A stretch of DNA of 64,000 nt from Alkalicoccobacillus plakortidis (GTDB lineage: Bacteria; Bacillota; Bacilli; Bacillales; Bacillaceae_D): positions 310,001 through 374,000 of the forward strand of contig NZ_JAMQJY010000003.1 in NCBI RefSeq assembly GCF_023703085.1, given 5' to 3'. A program made the translations under genes and the position numbers. The notes under the pieces were generated by a model. It saw only the letters and a program-made list of their open reading frames with translations. It was not told the origin of the DNA and searched no databases. Below are positions 30,571 through 40,695 of this stretch, one piece after another. The first letter of the stretch is position 1, and each line of letters begins with the position of its first letter.

Positions 30571-31304
30571 CTAGATATTACTAGCAGTTGGTCTAACAAT
30601 CATTTCATTAACATCCACATCTGCCGGTTGTTCGATTGCAAACGCAATTGCACGCGCAATTGCATTTGAGGGGATGGCATTTCTTCTGTATTCTTTCATC
30701 ACTTGACGAGCTTGCTCATCTGAAATTGTTTCTGCCAATTCTGACTCAGTAACGCCTGGTGAAATATTTGTCACACGAATGTTCTTGCCAACTTCCATTC
30801 GAAGACCTTCTGAGATTGCACGAACTGCAAATTTTGTGGCGCAATAGACGGCAGCTGTAGGTGAGACTTCATATCCACCAATGGAGGATATATTGATAAA
30901 TTGACCAAATCCTTGTTCTTTCATAATGGGAAGCCCAGCTGCAATACCATGTAAAACACCACGTATATTGACATCAATCATACGGTTCCACTCATCTACT
31001 TTAAGTGCTTCCAATTTTGATAAGGGCATCATGCATTATTTATAATCACATCCACTTTTCCAAATGTTTCTTTTGTATAGTTTATAAAATCGTTCATTTG
31101 ATCTGCTTTAGTAACGTCAAGCATTTGATAGTCTGCATTCCCCCCTTTTGAACGGATCGATGATGTAATGGTTCTTAAGTTTTCGGTTCTTCTTGCCCCT
31201 AAAACAACTTGCGCTCCATTATTGGCAAGTAGCCGTGCCGTTGCTTCTCCAATTCCACTGCTTGCTCCAGTAATTGCAATAACTTTTCCCTCAAGAATAG
31301 ACAT
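30571..31304 (-). CDS. Short-chain dehydrogenase/reductase with a 4-base deletion
   Basis: 245 residues if four bases are restored. Cofactor motif TGASSGIGEATA, catalytic Ser in NISSIGG, YCATK (Tyr-x3-Lys). The frame stops after VDVIINNA at about 31032 and resumes at MMPLSKLEALKVDEW. The family has NNAG here, and restoring TGGC would give NNAGMMPLS. The missing stretch again lies at a GCTGG site. Co-directed with the Atu4866-like gene and divergent from an AraC regulator. Confidence 0.8.
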
Positions 31305-31325
31305 AATAACCTCCTCATATTTCTC

Positions 31326-31586
31326 TTATTTAACTTCACGATAAAGAATCATTCCTGCGTGATAGAGGACATCTTTTCGAAAATCCCCATCAGCTGTAAA
31401 ACCTGTATCGTCTACATAGTCAATATGGTTCTCTGTAATCGTATACGTACCTTGATAAGCACTAAGCTTATTTCCGCGTGCCTCATCATAACGTCCATTA
31501 GGTAGAAGTTCATGTCGAATATATCCATCACGTGTAACCCACATACCAATATACGAGTGCCCTTCATCACTAAACTGATTCGGCAT
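31326..31586 (-). CDS. Atu4866-domain small protein
   Basis: 86 residues. Shows the compact family signature YIGMWVTRDGYIRHELLPNG, DEARG, AYQGTYTI and YVDDTGFTADGDF, ending in LYHAGMILYR. A small beta-barrel of unknown role, often beside short-chain dehydrogenases and AraC regulators as here. Likely first gene of a two-gene operon with the dehydrogenase, 21 bases apart. Confidence 0.8.
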   Translation of the reverse strand: MPNQFSDEGHSYIGMWVTRDGYIRHELLPNGRYDEARGNKLSAYQGTYTITENHIDYVDDTGFTADGDFRKDVLYHAGMILYREVK

Positions 31587-31708
31587 GTATTCACCCCCTT
31601 TGTCATTTACTATGGCAGAATTAAATGTTTATAAGGTAGCCAAATAACAGACAATCATTGCCTAATCCTCTGAAAAACCATAAAATGTACCCAAAAGGAG
31701 ATGAGATC

Positions 31709-32635
31709 GTGAAAGGAGAACATGTACGCAACGCATTCATGGAAAAGCAAAAAGAATTAGCTCAATTCATTCAGCAATTCTGTGATAAAGACGGTATTTT
31801 CAGCACTGATATACCTTGCCTACACTTCATTCGTGTTTCTCATAAGCTGGAACCCTTATATCAAATTCATAAACCCGCCTTATGCATTGTCGCCCAAGGG
31901 ACAAAAGTCGTGATTATGGCGGAGGAAATCTATCAATATGATCCTTCAAAGTATCTCGTTGTATCAGTAGATTTACCCTTATCAGGTGAAATCATTGAGG
32001 CATCAGAGGAGCTTCCCTACTTGTGTCTCAGATTAGATTTCGAATCAAAACAGATCTTCGACATACTCAAGGAATCAGAACAGCTTAAAATTAAGGAAAC
32101 AGATTCTCATAGAGGGTTATTTGTCAGCAATATACATTCTTCTTTGTTAGATGCTGTTTTAAGACTTGTTCATTTATTAGATACTCCAGAAGATATTTCT
32201 GTTCTCGCTCCTTCTGTTATTCGAGAAATTTTATACCGTATTCTTCAAGGCGATCAAGGTCGTTCTGTGAAACAGGTCGCTATGATTGGCAGTCATGCTG
32301 AGCGTGTAGTAAATGTTATTAAACAAATTAAGCAGGAATTCACACGACCCATAGGAATAAAAAGATTAGCTTCAATTGCTAACATGAGTGAGTCCTCTCT
32401 GCACCATCATTTTAAGCAAGTTACTGGTTCAACTCCCCTTCAATATCAGAAGCAACTAAGGTTACAAGAGGCACGACGACTTATGCTTTCTCAAACAATC
32501 GATGCCGCTAACGCAAGCTTCCAAGTAGGATACGAAAGTCCTTCTCAATTCAGTCGTGAGTACGCACGACTATTCGGTCTACCTCCAATTAGAGATATGC
32601 AAAGAATACGCAACATTAATCAAATAAATCTATAA
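31709..32635 (+). CDS. AraC-family regulator (AraC_N cupin type)
   Basis: About 308 residues from GTG 31709 (AAAGGAG eight bases upstream). N-terminal cupin-like AraC_N domain (HKPALCIVAQGTKVV), C-terminal double HTH (IKRLASIANMSESSLHHHFK and ASFQVGYESPSQFSREYARLFG). Resembles YqhC-like activators of aldehyde reductases. Divergent from the Atu4866-like/dehydrogenase pair, its probable target. Confidence 0.85.
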   Translation: MKGEHVRNAFMEKQKELAQFIQQFCDKDGIFSTDIPCLHFIRVSHKLEPLYQIHKPALCIVAQGTKVVIMAEEIYQYDPSKYLVVSVDLPLSGEIIEASEELPYLCLRLDFESKQIFDILKESEQLKIKETDSHRGLFVSNIHSSLLDAVLRLVHLLDTPEDISVLAPSVIREILYRILQGDQGRSVKQVAMIGSHAERVVNVIKQIKQEFTRPIGIKRLASIANMSESSLHHHFKQVTGSTPLQYQKQLRLQEARRLMLSQTIDAANASFQVGYESPSQFSREYARLFGLPPIRDMQRIRNINQINL

Positions 32636-32647
32636 AATAAATAAAAA

Positions 32648-32676
32648 AGCAGTGCCCCTACCTAAGGTGCACTGCT
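32648..32676. terminator. Terminator between convergent genes
   Basis: Arms AGCAGTGC / GCACTGCT with a 13-base loop; six A before it serve as T tail for the minus strand. Confidence 0.8.
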
Positions 32677-32683
32677 CACTCAA

Positions 32684-35082
32684 TTATTTCCCTTTATCCT
32701 TATGCCCTGGTGGTGTCACCGGTGGTCCAGGTGGAGTGACCGGTCGCTTAGGCGGTGTATGGTTTTTCGCAATCTTTGTTGGTGGCAATGCCCCAACATA
32801 GCTTCCTCCTTCACCCGCACTAATCAATGAGCTGTTCTCAGACAACCTCATAAAATCTCCCCAAATGAGGTTCCCATTTTTATCTCTTTCATAAGCGTCT
32901 GGCAGCGTTAGGCTTTGAAAGTGGGATTTATCAATGACAGCCCCATCACTATTCACGGTTTGTGTGCCGTCGAAAAAGAAATTCGTTCTATCAACTGCGC
33001 CAGATACAAAGTCTGCCGGAGCATTCTCAGGGTCTGTGTGGAAGGATAGATTGTTTGTAAATACACCCTGCTCTTCAGGTTCAAAGTACGGATTGATTCT
33101 AAAAATGTAATTGTATCGCTTGTTATCAAATGAGGTATTGTTCTTCATCATGATTTTTCCTGGGTTGAAATTGTCGGTGAAGCCATCCATATTATTATCA
33201 AAGGCTAGATTGTTTTTTAAGATATGGGCAACAGGAAGGCCTTCTCCTCCGACCTTAAATCCGCTACCCGACGTGCCTTCTTCATTGTACCCATCACTTA
33301 GCTTGCCATTAGAATAGGAGATGTTTCCGTCCATTGTGATTGGTTTATTGGCTCCTTCATTTGTGCGGTTATATAAATCCCAAGCCATCATCAATGTTAT
33401 TGTGAGCAATATTGCCTTGGAACACATTGCCTTCTCCTACTCCAAGCTTAGCCGCAAATCCATCTGCATTAATATCTGAGAGATCACGATTATCATGAGC
33501 CACGCTATTTAAGATATAATTGTGCTTCGGCCACTGCTCTGGATCCGTACCACTTCCCGTGATTTGAAAACCTGTGCTCTGATTATAGCTAAAAGTCATC
33601 AATTCTATTAGGTTATGGCTGCCATTTACCCTCATCCCATTGCCCGTTGATTTTGTCAGTTCAAATCCGGCGATATGCCAATAATCAGCATTTAAACTAA
33701 TTAAATTTCCAGCTTGATTATTGCCATCAAAAACCACGGCTTCTCCTTTATAGGGTACGAGTGATTTTAATTTCCCTTCTTTTCCGCTATAAGGTTTGCT
33801 GATGTTAATGGCCTTTGTGTACGTGCCCTCTCGCATAAAAATGGACTCACCAGGATTCACATACTTAATCGCTGTTTCCAAATCTAGTGGATCATTCTTT
33901 TTCCCACTCGCATCCTTTGATCCCTTCGGAGAGACAAAGAGACCTTGTCCACCTTTAAAAATTCGTTTTGTTACTGTTACTTCCTGTTTAATTGGCTGAT
34001 CAGAAGGTGCTCCGCTTGGCGTGTACTCTAATTCAAAGGAAGTCTGATCCTTCTTAAGCTTTGACGGATAGGAGAACACGCCGTTTGCAGTAACCTCCGC
34101 CTCTATCACTACCTCTTCTCCATCTTTCCACACCGAAATGTTTCCATTGTAATTTGCTAATGCTTTTAATTCATATGAATCTGATCCCGTTTCTGCTGCT
34201 GAAACGATATGGAACGCTTGGATCTGGCTCTTGCACTGGCTCTTCAGGAGATGGCACTGTACTCGCTTCACTTAATGAAATACTCGCGTTGCTGACCGTC
34301 ATCTCCGCATTTCTAGCCGCATAAAAACCTACTTGCATAGCATCTGGATCCATCTCTTGAACCAAATCGGCTCCGGCAATCTTTCGTTCAAAAATAGGAG
34401 AACCATCTATATGCATAAACGTCGCACTCATCACAAATTCAGTATCTGTGCGCTCAAGCTTTAACCTGACTGGTGTGTCCATCGGTAATTGAGGAACACC
34501 TGGAATGACATTGTTTATCCACGTACTGCCTGGATTTCCCCATGGCTCAACCACACCTTTTCTTGCCAGTGCACTAATACCTCCTCGCATTAAGCCAACA
34601 GCCGCTAAGTTCGAAGCCGCTGTCACTTCTTCAAATCCTGGAATCATTGGATCCTGGCGAGGGCTACCATTAACATCCCTAACCATAATGCCAGCACCTT
34701 CTTGCCCACTTGGACTCGCTCCAGTCTCAGGTCCTAGCTGATGAAAGGTAAGATCTGCCTCAAGAACAAAATTATCTGTATTTGGATCTAAGGTTGTATA
34801 ATAAAAAGTAAGTCCATCATGCCCTGGTGCTAATTTCCCTCCACGACTTTCCATAAAAATGTCTCCATCAATTGTTCCGGGATTTTCCGGGTCTGCGTAA
34901 TTCACCCCTACCTTCTCTGGTAGCGTATTCGCTGCAAAATCAAGATCTGTTGATTGACCAAAAGTGATTGACTCCCAAACTAATTCCGAGGAATCAACAC
35001 TTTTTGCAAGACTTATTTGCACATGACTAAAAAACAAGAAGAAGACCAGCAGAGATAGAACCGTTTTGGACATACCCTTCAT
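32684..35082 (-). CDS. Exported pectate lyase, PL9-type, two frameshifts
   Basis: 798 residues after removing two extra bases (GCTTGG at 34216-34221; CCAAGC at 33380-33385). Signal peptide (residues 1-27), an N-terminal LamG-like module (residues 30-270), a short linker with Pro/Glu, an Ig-like insert, then a right-handed beta-helix. The helix has the PL9 words DGFAAKLGVGEGN and NNIDDGWDLYNRT, the calcium/catalytic region in family 9. The tail is proline-rich (PVTPPGPPVTPPGHK) and basic. A cre site lies 41 bases upstream. Cleaves polygalacturonate outside the cell. Confidence 0.85.
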
Positions 35083-35122
35083 TAACTCAGCTCCTTATAA
35101 GTTTAAATCCTCACCTTAAAAT

Positions 35123-35136
35123 TGTAAGCGCTTTCT
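35123..35136. promoter_or_regulatory. cre site (CcpA) upstream of pectate lyase
   Basis: TGTAAGCGCTTTCT, a near-consensus catabolite-responsive element, 41 bases before the pectate lyase ATG. Predicts glucose repression of the lyase. Confidence 0.8.
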
Positions 35137-35304
35137 TTTATCTGGTCAATTCTTTTTATCCATTTTCACTTCTTATGAGTCTTAAGTCCGACCATAGATT
35201 TCATCACTTTGAAGGGGATTTATTGGGATAACCTAACAGATACAGAAAACCCTTTATTAAAATGCTAGACTTAAAGCGGAATTTATTACTCAAGGAGGGT
35301 TTTT

Positions 35305-35915
35305 ATGAAATTTGTTCGTCTATCTTTTCTAGCAGTACTAGTATTGGCTCTATCATGGAGTGCACCTTTCAGTCCTGAAGCAAGTGCTCAAGAAGCAGCT
35401 AGCATTGACCTCGAAAAACCGATTGTTCTCGTTCATGGTATAGGAGGAGCTGGCTATAATTTTAGTAGTATTGAAAGGAAGCTACGAGGTGAGGGCTATG
35501 ACCGTTCTGATCTACATGCCATTGACTTTGCAGTCGATCCGGCAATAATTTACGAAACTCTCGTCAATTGAGAGACTTTATTGACGATGTCCTTAGTAAC
35601 TACGAAGTTGACGAAGTAAATATTATTGCGCATAGCATGGGAGGATCGAACACCCTTCGCTATCTTACTCAGCTCGATGGCGTAGATAACGTTGATAAGG
35701 TTATTACCTTAGGAGGTGCCAACCGCTTGGGTGCTAGCTCTGTTCCTGCCGGGGTTGATTTCACTTCTATCTATAGCAGCTCAGACTTAATTGTCTCAAA
35801 TAGTCTGTCACGTATAACCGGTGCCAACAATATCCATGTAACCGGCGTAACACACCTTGCGCTTTTAACGAATAGTAGAGTTCAAAACTTGATTATCGAA
35901 GCGTTAGAGAATTAA
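35305..35915 (+). CDS. Secreted small lipase (LipA/EstA family), 1-base deletion
   Basis: 203 residues if one base is restored near 35538-35542 (GATCCGGC, probably one G short). Signal peptide to about ASA (residue 28), PIVLVHGIGGAGYNF oxyanion region, nucleophile AHSMGG (Bacillus lipase form A-x-S-x-G), TSIYSSSDLIV (Asp), VTGVTHLALL (His). Same size class as B. subtilis LipA. AAGGAGGG before ATG. Restored sequence DPGNNLRNSRQLRDF. Confidence 0.85.
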
Positions 35916-35948
35916 AGCAATCTATACTTAAAAGATGTACACGTAGGA

Positions 35949-35979
35949 GCGAAGTAGTCAGGACTACTTCGCTTTTTTG
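35949..35979 (+). terminator. Lipase terminator
   Basis: Perfect arms AGCGAAGTAGT / ACTACTTCGCT, 3-base loop, six T. Confidence 0.93.
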
Positions 35980-36085
35980 ATTCTTCTATCCTCTAATCAG
36001 TGCTCCTTTCAAATTAAGATAGACCGTTTAATCACAAATCAGAGTGGGAATAGTCTACTACACAATGAAGTGTAGGAGGCTAACG

Positions 36086-36871
36086 ATGTCTAAAACGATT
36101 TTTATTACAGGAGCTGGTACAGGTCTAGGAAAAGGTACTGCTCTTGGTCTTGCCAAAGAAGGACACAAAGTGGTTGCTGCTGTTGAGATTCTTTCACAAA
36201 TTACAAGCTTAAGGGAAGCGGCTACAGAAGCTGGAGTAGAGCTTAAGGTAATTAAATTAGATATCACAAATAAAAGAGACCAGGCTTTGATTAATGAATT
36301 TGATTTTGATGTATTTGTGGCAAATGCTGCGATTGGTGAAGGTGGTCCTATTTCCGAAATTCCGGTGGATCGAGTTCGAGAGATTTATGAGACGAATGTA
36401 TTCAGTACACTTGAAACGGCCCAGATTGCTGCGAAGAAATTCGTTCAGAAAAAAGCAGGAAAGATCGTTTTCTTAAGCTCTATTGTCGGGGTCGTCGCGA
36501 TGCCTTATCTAGGTGCATATAGCTCTACTAAGCACGCGATTGAAGCTATCGCCCAAACCATGCGAGCAGAATTAAAAGAATTTAATGTGCAAGTAGCTAC
36601 GATTAATCCAGGTCCTTTTGAAACTGGTTTTAATGATCGGATGTTTGAAGAGAAGTGGAAATGGTATGACGCTAGTGAGAATTTCACACCAGAGCAATCC
36701 ATTGCTAATCAGGAAGAGATCCTAGATCAGCAGCATGATCCTGAGGACATGATCGCAAAGATGGTAGAAGTCATTCCTGCTGATCACCACCCTTTCCGTA
36801 CAGCATATCCGCAAAGTACAGAAGATCAGATGAAAGAGTTTGAGCAAGGAGTTTGGAAGGACGAGGTATAA
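36086..36871 (+). CDS. Short-chain dehydrogenase/reductase
   Basis: 261 residues, ATG 36086 after AGGAGGCTAACG. TGAGTGLGKGTA cofactor loop, VANAAIGEGG, Ser in FLSSIVG, Tyr-Lys in YSSTKHA. Uses NAD(P)H; substrate unknown. Single gene with its own terminator. Confidence 0.85.
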   Translation: MSKTIFITGAGTGLGKGTALGLAKEGHKVVAAVEILSQITSLREAATEAGVELKVIKLDITNKRDQALINEFDFDVFVANAAIGEGGPISEIPVDRVREIYETNVFSTLETAQIAAKKFVQKKAGKIVFLSSIVGVVAMPYLGAYSSTKHAIEAIAQTMRAELKEFNVQVATINPGPFETGFNDRMFEEKWKWYDASENFTPEQSIANQEEILDQQHDPEDMIAKMVEVIPADHHPFRTAYPQSTEDQMKEFEQGVWKDEV

Positions 36872-36877
36872 AAGAGT

Positions 36878-36919
36878 AAAGCCGAGTTGGACAAAAAGTA
36901 TTGTCTCTCTCGGCTTTTA
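36878..36919 (+). terminator. Terminator of dehydrogenase gene
   Basis: AAAGCCGAG / CTCGGCTTTT with a long loop (about 22 bases). Confidence 0.75.
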
Positions 36920-37265
36920 TTAGCGTAAGGACTTACTGGCAAAAGACATTTATACTTAAAAAATTAATATCTTGCTTACTAACCCTATTCAGTTCTTACT
37001 CATCTTTTTATACGTCTTTCTGAATAACGATCTCGTACAGGTTTATTTGCATTTTCAGCAAATACTTTCCACAACTATTTTCAACACCTAAAAATGATAT
37101 CGCTTTCATTTGTGATTGTAACAGCGTCAGCTTTCTTTATCTATCCAATAAACAAAGTTTCATTCGACATTTTGCACTCTGAATCTAACGTCATAGATCT
37201 TTATAATGATTATATTAGGTTTCATTACTATTAGGGATTTCAAGGAATATTAAGAATCGAGAATC
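36920..37265. other. Non-coding spacer
   Basis: AT-rich, no open frame over 30 codons with a ribosome site, no clear repeat (isolated CTTG/CTTA words at 36973 and 36998 only). TTGTGATTGTAACAG near 37111 is not a recognised operator. I see no function. Confidence 0.5.
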
Positions 37266-37312
37266 AAAAAAAGATCTCCCTCACCATTTTTCGAATGAAA
37301 GAGATCTTTTTT
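37266..37312. terminator. Bidirectional hairpin flanking array A3
   Basis: Arms AAAAAAGATCTC / GAGATCTTTTTT, symmetric A and T runs. Confidence 0.85.
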
Positions 37313-37357
37313 GTATTGGAGACTAGTTACGTCCCAGTCCCTTTTTTGCGCGTATAT

Positions 37358-37507
37358 CTTGGTATTTTACTAAAATCTCTTGAATTAGTGGCTCTGCTCT
37401 TGTTTAAGTTTCTTTCTATCTTGATGCTCTATCTAATTCCACTTGATAACTCCCTTTCCATCTTATTAAACACCTAGTCTCTCTTGACAACTCATTCATT
37501 TTTCTTA
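37358..37507 (+). repeat. Phased CTTG array A3 (8 cores)
   Basis: CTTG/CTTA at 37358, 37379, 37399, 37420, 37442, 37462, 37483 and 37504, steps 20-22. Enclosed by the hairpin at 37266-37312 and the terminator at 37532-37568. Sequence between cores is not conserved. Confidence 0.72.
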
Positions 37508-37531
37508 GTAAAATTTAATTCTCCACACAAA

Positions 37532-37568
37532 AACACCTCTAAGTGAGTATCTCTAACTTAAAGGTGTT
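37532..37568 (-). terminator. Terminator of peptidoglycan-binding protein gene
   Basis: Arms AACACCT / AGGTGTT with an inner imperfect stem (TAAGT / ACTTA); T tail on the minus strand. Confidence 0.8.
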
Positions 37569-37577
37569 TCGTGATAT

Positions 37578-38168
37578 CTATTTCGGATCAGTCTCAACAA
37601 CATCACCATTATTATACACATTGTAGAATCCTACTGTACCGGTTCCACCACCATCAATTAGATCTTGGCTTTGCGCTCTAAGGTGATAGTAGGTTTGACC
37701 GTCTGAGTCTTCGTGCAACTCTCCGTTACTGCTAAACACTAGGTCATCATTATCTAATTCCTGTTCAGCTAACTGAATCGCGTACTCCACTGTGAATTGA
37801 TCTTTTCTTTCTTCATGAAGTAATTCTGTCCACGTATTTACACCAACGATTCCATCCACCGCTAATTCATGCTCTGACTGGAATGCACGTACCTGCTCAC
37901 TTGTGTTCGGACCAAATAGACCGTCTACATTCGTATCAAATCCAAAGTGGCTTAATTTCACTTGAACAAGCTCTACCTCTATACTAGCGCTACCTTGCTG
38001 TAAGGTAGGCTGATGCTCGGGTGCCACATCTAAAATAGGCTTAAGCTCCGGCGGGATTTCTGCCGATTGAACCACTTCATTTTCCGAGGCTGCTTCTGCT
38101 TGTTGAAGGTGAAGTGGAGTGGCCACCAACGCAAGCGCGGGAACTACAGCTAACCATTTCTTCTTCAT
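37578..38168 (-). CDS. Secreted peptidoglycan-binding domain protein
   Basis: 196 residues. Signal peptide with cleavage near AEA (residue 26), then a PG_binding_1 repeat (VELVQVKLSHFGFDTNVDG to FGPNTSEQVRAFQSEHELAVDG-type core, about residues 65-120). The C-terminal 70 residues have a PepSY-like or unknown fold. No catalytic domain, so probably a wall-associated or accessory factor. Confidence 0.8.
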   Translation of the reverse strand: MKKKWLAVVPALALVATPLHLQQAEAASENEVVQSAEIPPELKPILDVAPEHQPTLQQGSASIEVELVQVKLSHFGFDTNVDGLFGPNTSEQVRAFQSEHELAVDGIVGVNTWTELLHEERKDQFTVEYAIQLAEQELDNDDLVFSSNGELHEDSDGQTYYHLRAQSQDLIDGGGTGTVGFYNVYNNGDVVETDPK

Positions 38169-38254
38169 GCATATCTTCCTCCTTAAATTATTGGTTCACT
38201 TATCATCTACCTTATTGTGAACGAGATGAAACGTGTTTCTTTTTATTTCTCACA

Positions 38255-38291
38255 AAATAAGCTCAGAGAACTTTCACTCTGAGCAAAAAAA
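38255..38291. terminator. Terminator after the M42 peptidase
   Basis: Arms GCTCAGAG / CTCTGAGC, with A/T runs on both sides. Confidence 0.8.
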
Positions 38292-38300
38292 TTCAATCAA

Positions 38301-39371
38301 CTATTCCTCAATAAATAAAAATTGTACACCCTGCTTAAGCGACATGATAAATTCTTTTAGCAACTCTTTTGTCGCTAATAAATCACCCAGATCAATAACT
38401 TCCACAGGTGAATGGGCGTAACGTGATGGGATGGAAAGTACGCCTGTAGGTATGCCATTGTTTGCTAGGCTTATTGCGCCTCCATCCGTCCCGATTCCCG
38501 GAAAAATCTCCTTTTGATAAGCGATGTTTTTCTCATCAGCTATATGTATCAGTGCATCTCTTACAGCTGGGTGGGAGATCAAACTGAAGTCGAGTACCTT
38601 AATACCTGTACCTGCGCCTATAGCAAGTGATGCATCCATTGTTTCCTCAGGTGTATCACTGACGGCTGTTGTATCAAGCGCAATCGCAACATCAGCCTCA
38701 ACCTGACGTGCCGCGACTTGAGCACCTCGCAAACCGACCTCTTCCTGTACGGTAAAAATAGCCGTAATTGTGCCAGCAAATTCAGCGCCATCAAACTCCT
38801 CTAACAGCTTGATAATGACCGCACACCCTGCTCGATCATCAAACCCTTTTCCGACAAACCGTCCTGTCGATTCATTACCCAGGTACTCCATGTTCGGCTT
38901 CCAGGTAATCGGAGTACCTTCCTCTACTCCTAATTCAAGCGCATGTGCCTTATCTCGAGCACCAATGTCTATGTATAGTTGACGATGATTCCGTACCTTC
39001 CCGGCATCATCAAACTTCGCATAATGAGCGGAAATACTGCCAATCACACCAGTTAAAAAGCCTTTTTTTGTCCGGAGCTGAACTTTTTGAGTCAGTAGTA
39101 AGCGATCATCATTACCTCCAAGTTTTTCAAAGCGAATCAATCCATTGTTCTCGATTTTCTTTGCAATGAAACCAACCTCATCCATATGTGCAGTGATCAC
39201 CACATGTGGACCCGGTTTTGCGCCTTTTTTTGTCGCAAAGACGTTTCCTAATGCATCCACTCGCACCTCATCAGCAAGTGATGTTACATAATCCCTTATC
39301 CATTTACTAACAGGTTGCTCATTCCCGCACGGACCATGTAAACCTGTGAGCTGCTCCAACAATTTTTGCAT
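38301..39371 (-). CDS. M42-family metallo-aminopeptidase
   Basis: 356 residues from ATG 39371 (GAGGAGGAATAAG upstream). Dinuclear metal ligands His in ITAHMDEVGF, Asp in GKGFDDRAGC, Glu pair in VQEEVGLRG, Asp in ALDTTAVSD, His in SRYAHSPVE. Cytosolic oligomeric aminopeptidase / endoglucanase-M-like group; acts on short peptides. Confidence 0.9.
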   Translation of the reverse strand: MQKLLEQLTGLHGPCGNEQPVSKWIRDYVTSLADEVRVDALGNVFATKKGAKPGPHVVITAHMDEVGFIAKKIENNGLIRFEKLGGNDDRLLLTQKVQLRTKKGFLTGVIGSISAHYAKFDDAGKVRNHRQLYIDIGARDKAHALELGVEEGTPITWKPNMEYLGNESTGRFVGKGFDDRAGCAVIIKLLEEFDGAEFAGTITAIFTVQEEVGLRGAQVAARQVEADVAIALDTTAVSDTPEETMDASLAIGAGTGIKVLDFSLISHPAVRDALIHIADEKNIAYQKEIFPGIGTDGGAISLANNGIPTGVLSIPSRYAHSPVEVIDLGDLLATKELLKEFIMSLKQGVQFLFIEE

Positions 39372-39599
39372 AAACTTATTCCTCCTCATTTAGCTTTGCA
39401 TCTTATAGAACAGTATACCTCTTTAATTAGCTACGCGAAATTTGTTGCGCTTCCTACAGACGCTCCGCGTTTTTGACTTCCTTTTTCTTGCTTCCTTTGA
39501 CACTGCTAAAGTATCTTTAGTAAACACGAAAATACGTTCCTTTTAAAGTGGTTAATATAACTAAAAGGAGGGTGAATTAGTAGAGCAAGATGGCAGAGT

Positions 39600-39633
39600 A
39601 GAAGCCCAAGCATCGTGCGCTTGGGCTTCTTTG
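39600..39633. terminator. Terminator of the 55-residue ORF
   Basis: Arms AGAAGCCCAAG / CTTGGGCTTCT, nine-base loop. Confidence 0.82.
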
Positions 39634-39656
39634 AGAAGGCGGTATATTATTTTGAT

Positions 39657-39824
39657 TTAACTGTAACTTTTATTTTCTTTATAGTTTGGTCTAATAAGTA
39701 TAGCTAATAAGAAAAATAAAAAAGCAACAATATACCCAACTAAATAATTGTCTAATAAAGTTCCAAAAAGTAATATGCTAGGAGCAATTAATACAAATGA
39801 CATCTTACTTACAATATTTCTCAT
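39657..39824 (-). CDS. Small two-helix membrane protein (55 residues)
   Basis: Below usual ORF cut-offs. ATG 39824 with AAAAAGG six bases upstream and TAA at 39657, followed by a terminator. Protein starts MRNIVSKMSFVLIAPS, then two hydrophobic helices (about residues 9-22 and 27-45, IVAFLFFLLAILI) and a basic tail PNYKENKSYS. AT-rich codon use. Not recognised. Confidence 0.65.
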   Translation of the reverse strand: MRNIVSKMSFVLIAPSILLFGTLLDNYLVGYIVAFLFFLLAILIRPNYKENKSYS

Positions 39825-39981
39825 AGTACCTTTTTAACATTTTTTTAGATGATCTTCAACCGCCTAACATATGACGACAATGAGGGAACGACGTACACCA
39901 ATAATTTTTTGAGACTTATCTCGCCTTTTTCAAACGACTAACGCTTGACCCCTCGAAATAATTCGAAATCAATTGTTATTA

Positions 39982-40632
39982 TCACTTTTTCTTTAAACGA
40001 TACAAAGCGATTGATTTGTACCCTTCTGCGAGCAGCTCCTTCATTTGTTTGGCGTTTCTTTCGTGTTGTTTCTTGCTTGGCTGAAAAGATGTAGCGTGCC
40101 CAGTCTTTTTGATAGCCTGGTGTCAGACTCCGAAAAAAATTCAACGGCATCAGAACTCTCCAGAATCTCTTCAACTTCCTTAACGCGATCTTCATAATCT
40201 GAAACTCGCTGACTTGCGGCCGTTGATTTTTTACCCTTCTTTTTTGATTCTCGTTTTATTCCAACCACGGTGAAAACGTCGTCCATACTAACCATACGTG
40301 AGAACTTTAAGTCGCTATCCGCTACAAATCCGTCTTCCCCTACCTTCATCGCTTGGAAAGAGTTCATCTCTGTGAATAAAACCGCTATACCGTTTATTTC
40401 CCTTTTTAGGATAAGCAAAAAACAAATACCCAGCCTCAAACAATAACTGATCGTCTATTACCCGTTTCGTATACTCAACCATCTCTTCTAAGGTCTCAAC
40501 AAAAATAAAAATCGCATCATGGTCTTGGCTAAGAGCAGTGACCTGTTCCGTAAACAGATCATAATCATCTGGTTCGTTGATAACAGCCATATTGGTATAT
40601 CTATCAAGTTTTAATTTCTCAACGATGGTCAT
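39982..40632 (-). CDS. YdeI/OmpD-associated-like protein, three indels
   Basis: 215 residues after repairs, ATG 40632 with AAAGGGACG upstream. N-terminal alpha/beta domain (VINEPDDYDLF, DAIFIFVETLEEM), linker rich in Lys, then the OmdA/YdeI-like C-terminal helix region TPGYQKDWARYIFSASKK and KQMKELLAEGYKSIALYRL. Indels: GCTTGG at 40351-40356, a seven-A run at 40133-40139 (one base too many), and GCTTGG at 40075-40080. Family linked to bacteriocin or peptide protection, role uncertain. Last gene after besA on the same strand. Confidence 0.68.
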
Positions 40633-40695
40633 AGGACGTCCCTTTCTAAAATGAGTTACATGTATTTTCCTCCATTCTTCTTGATAAATCAAAGT

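Noticed and set aside
39425..39520. Possible further array of class C (GCGC words)
   Set aside because: GCG-type words occur at irregular distances (12, 14, 5 bases), so no phase.
39576..39600. AGGAGG followed by GTG/ATG before the terminator at 39600
   Set aside because: Both candidate frames stop within four codons.
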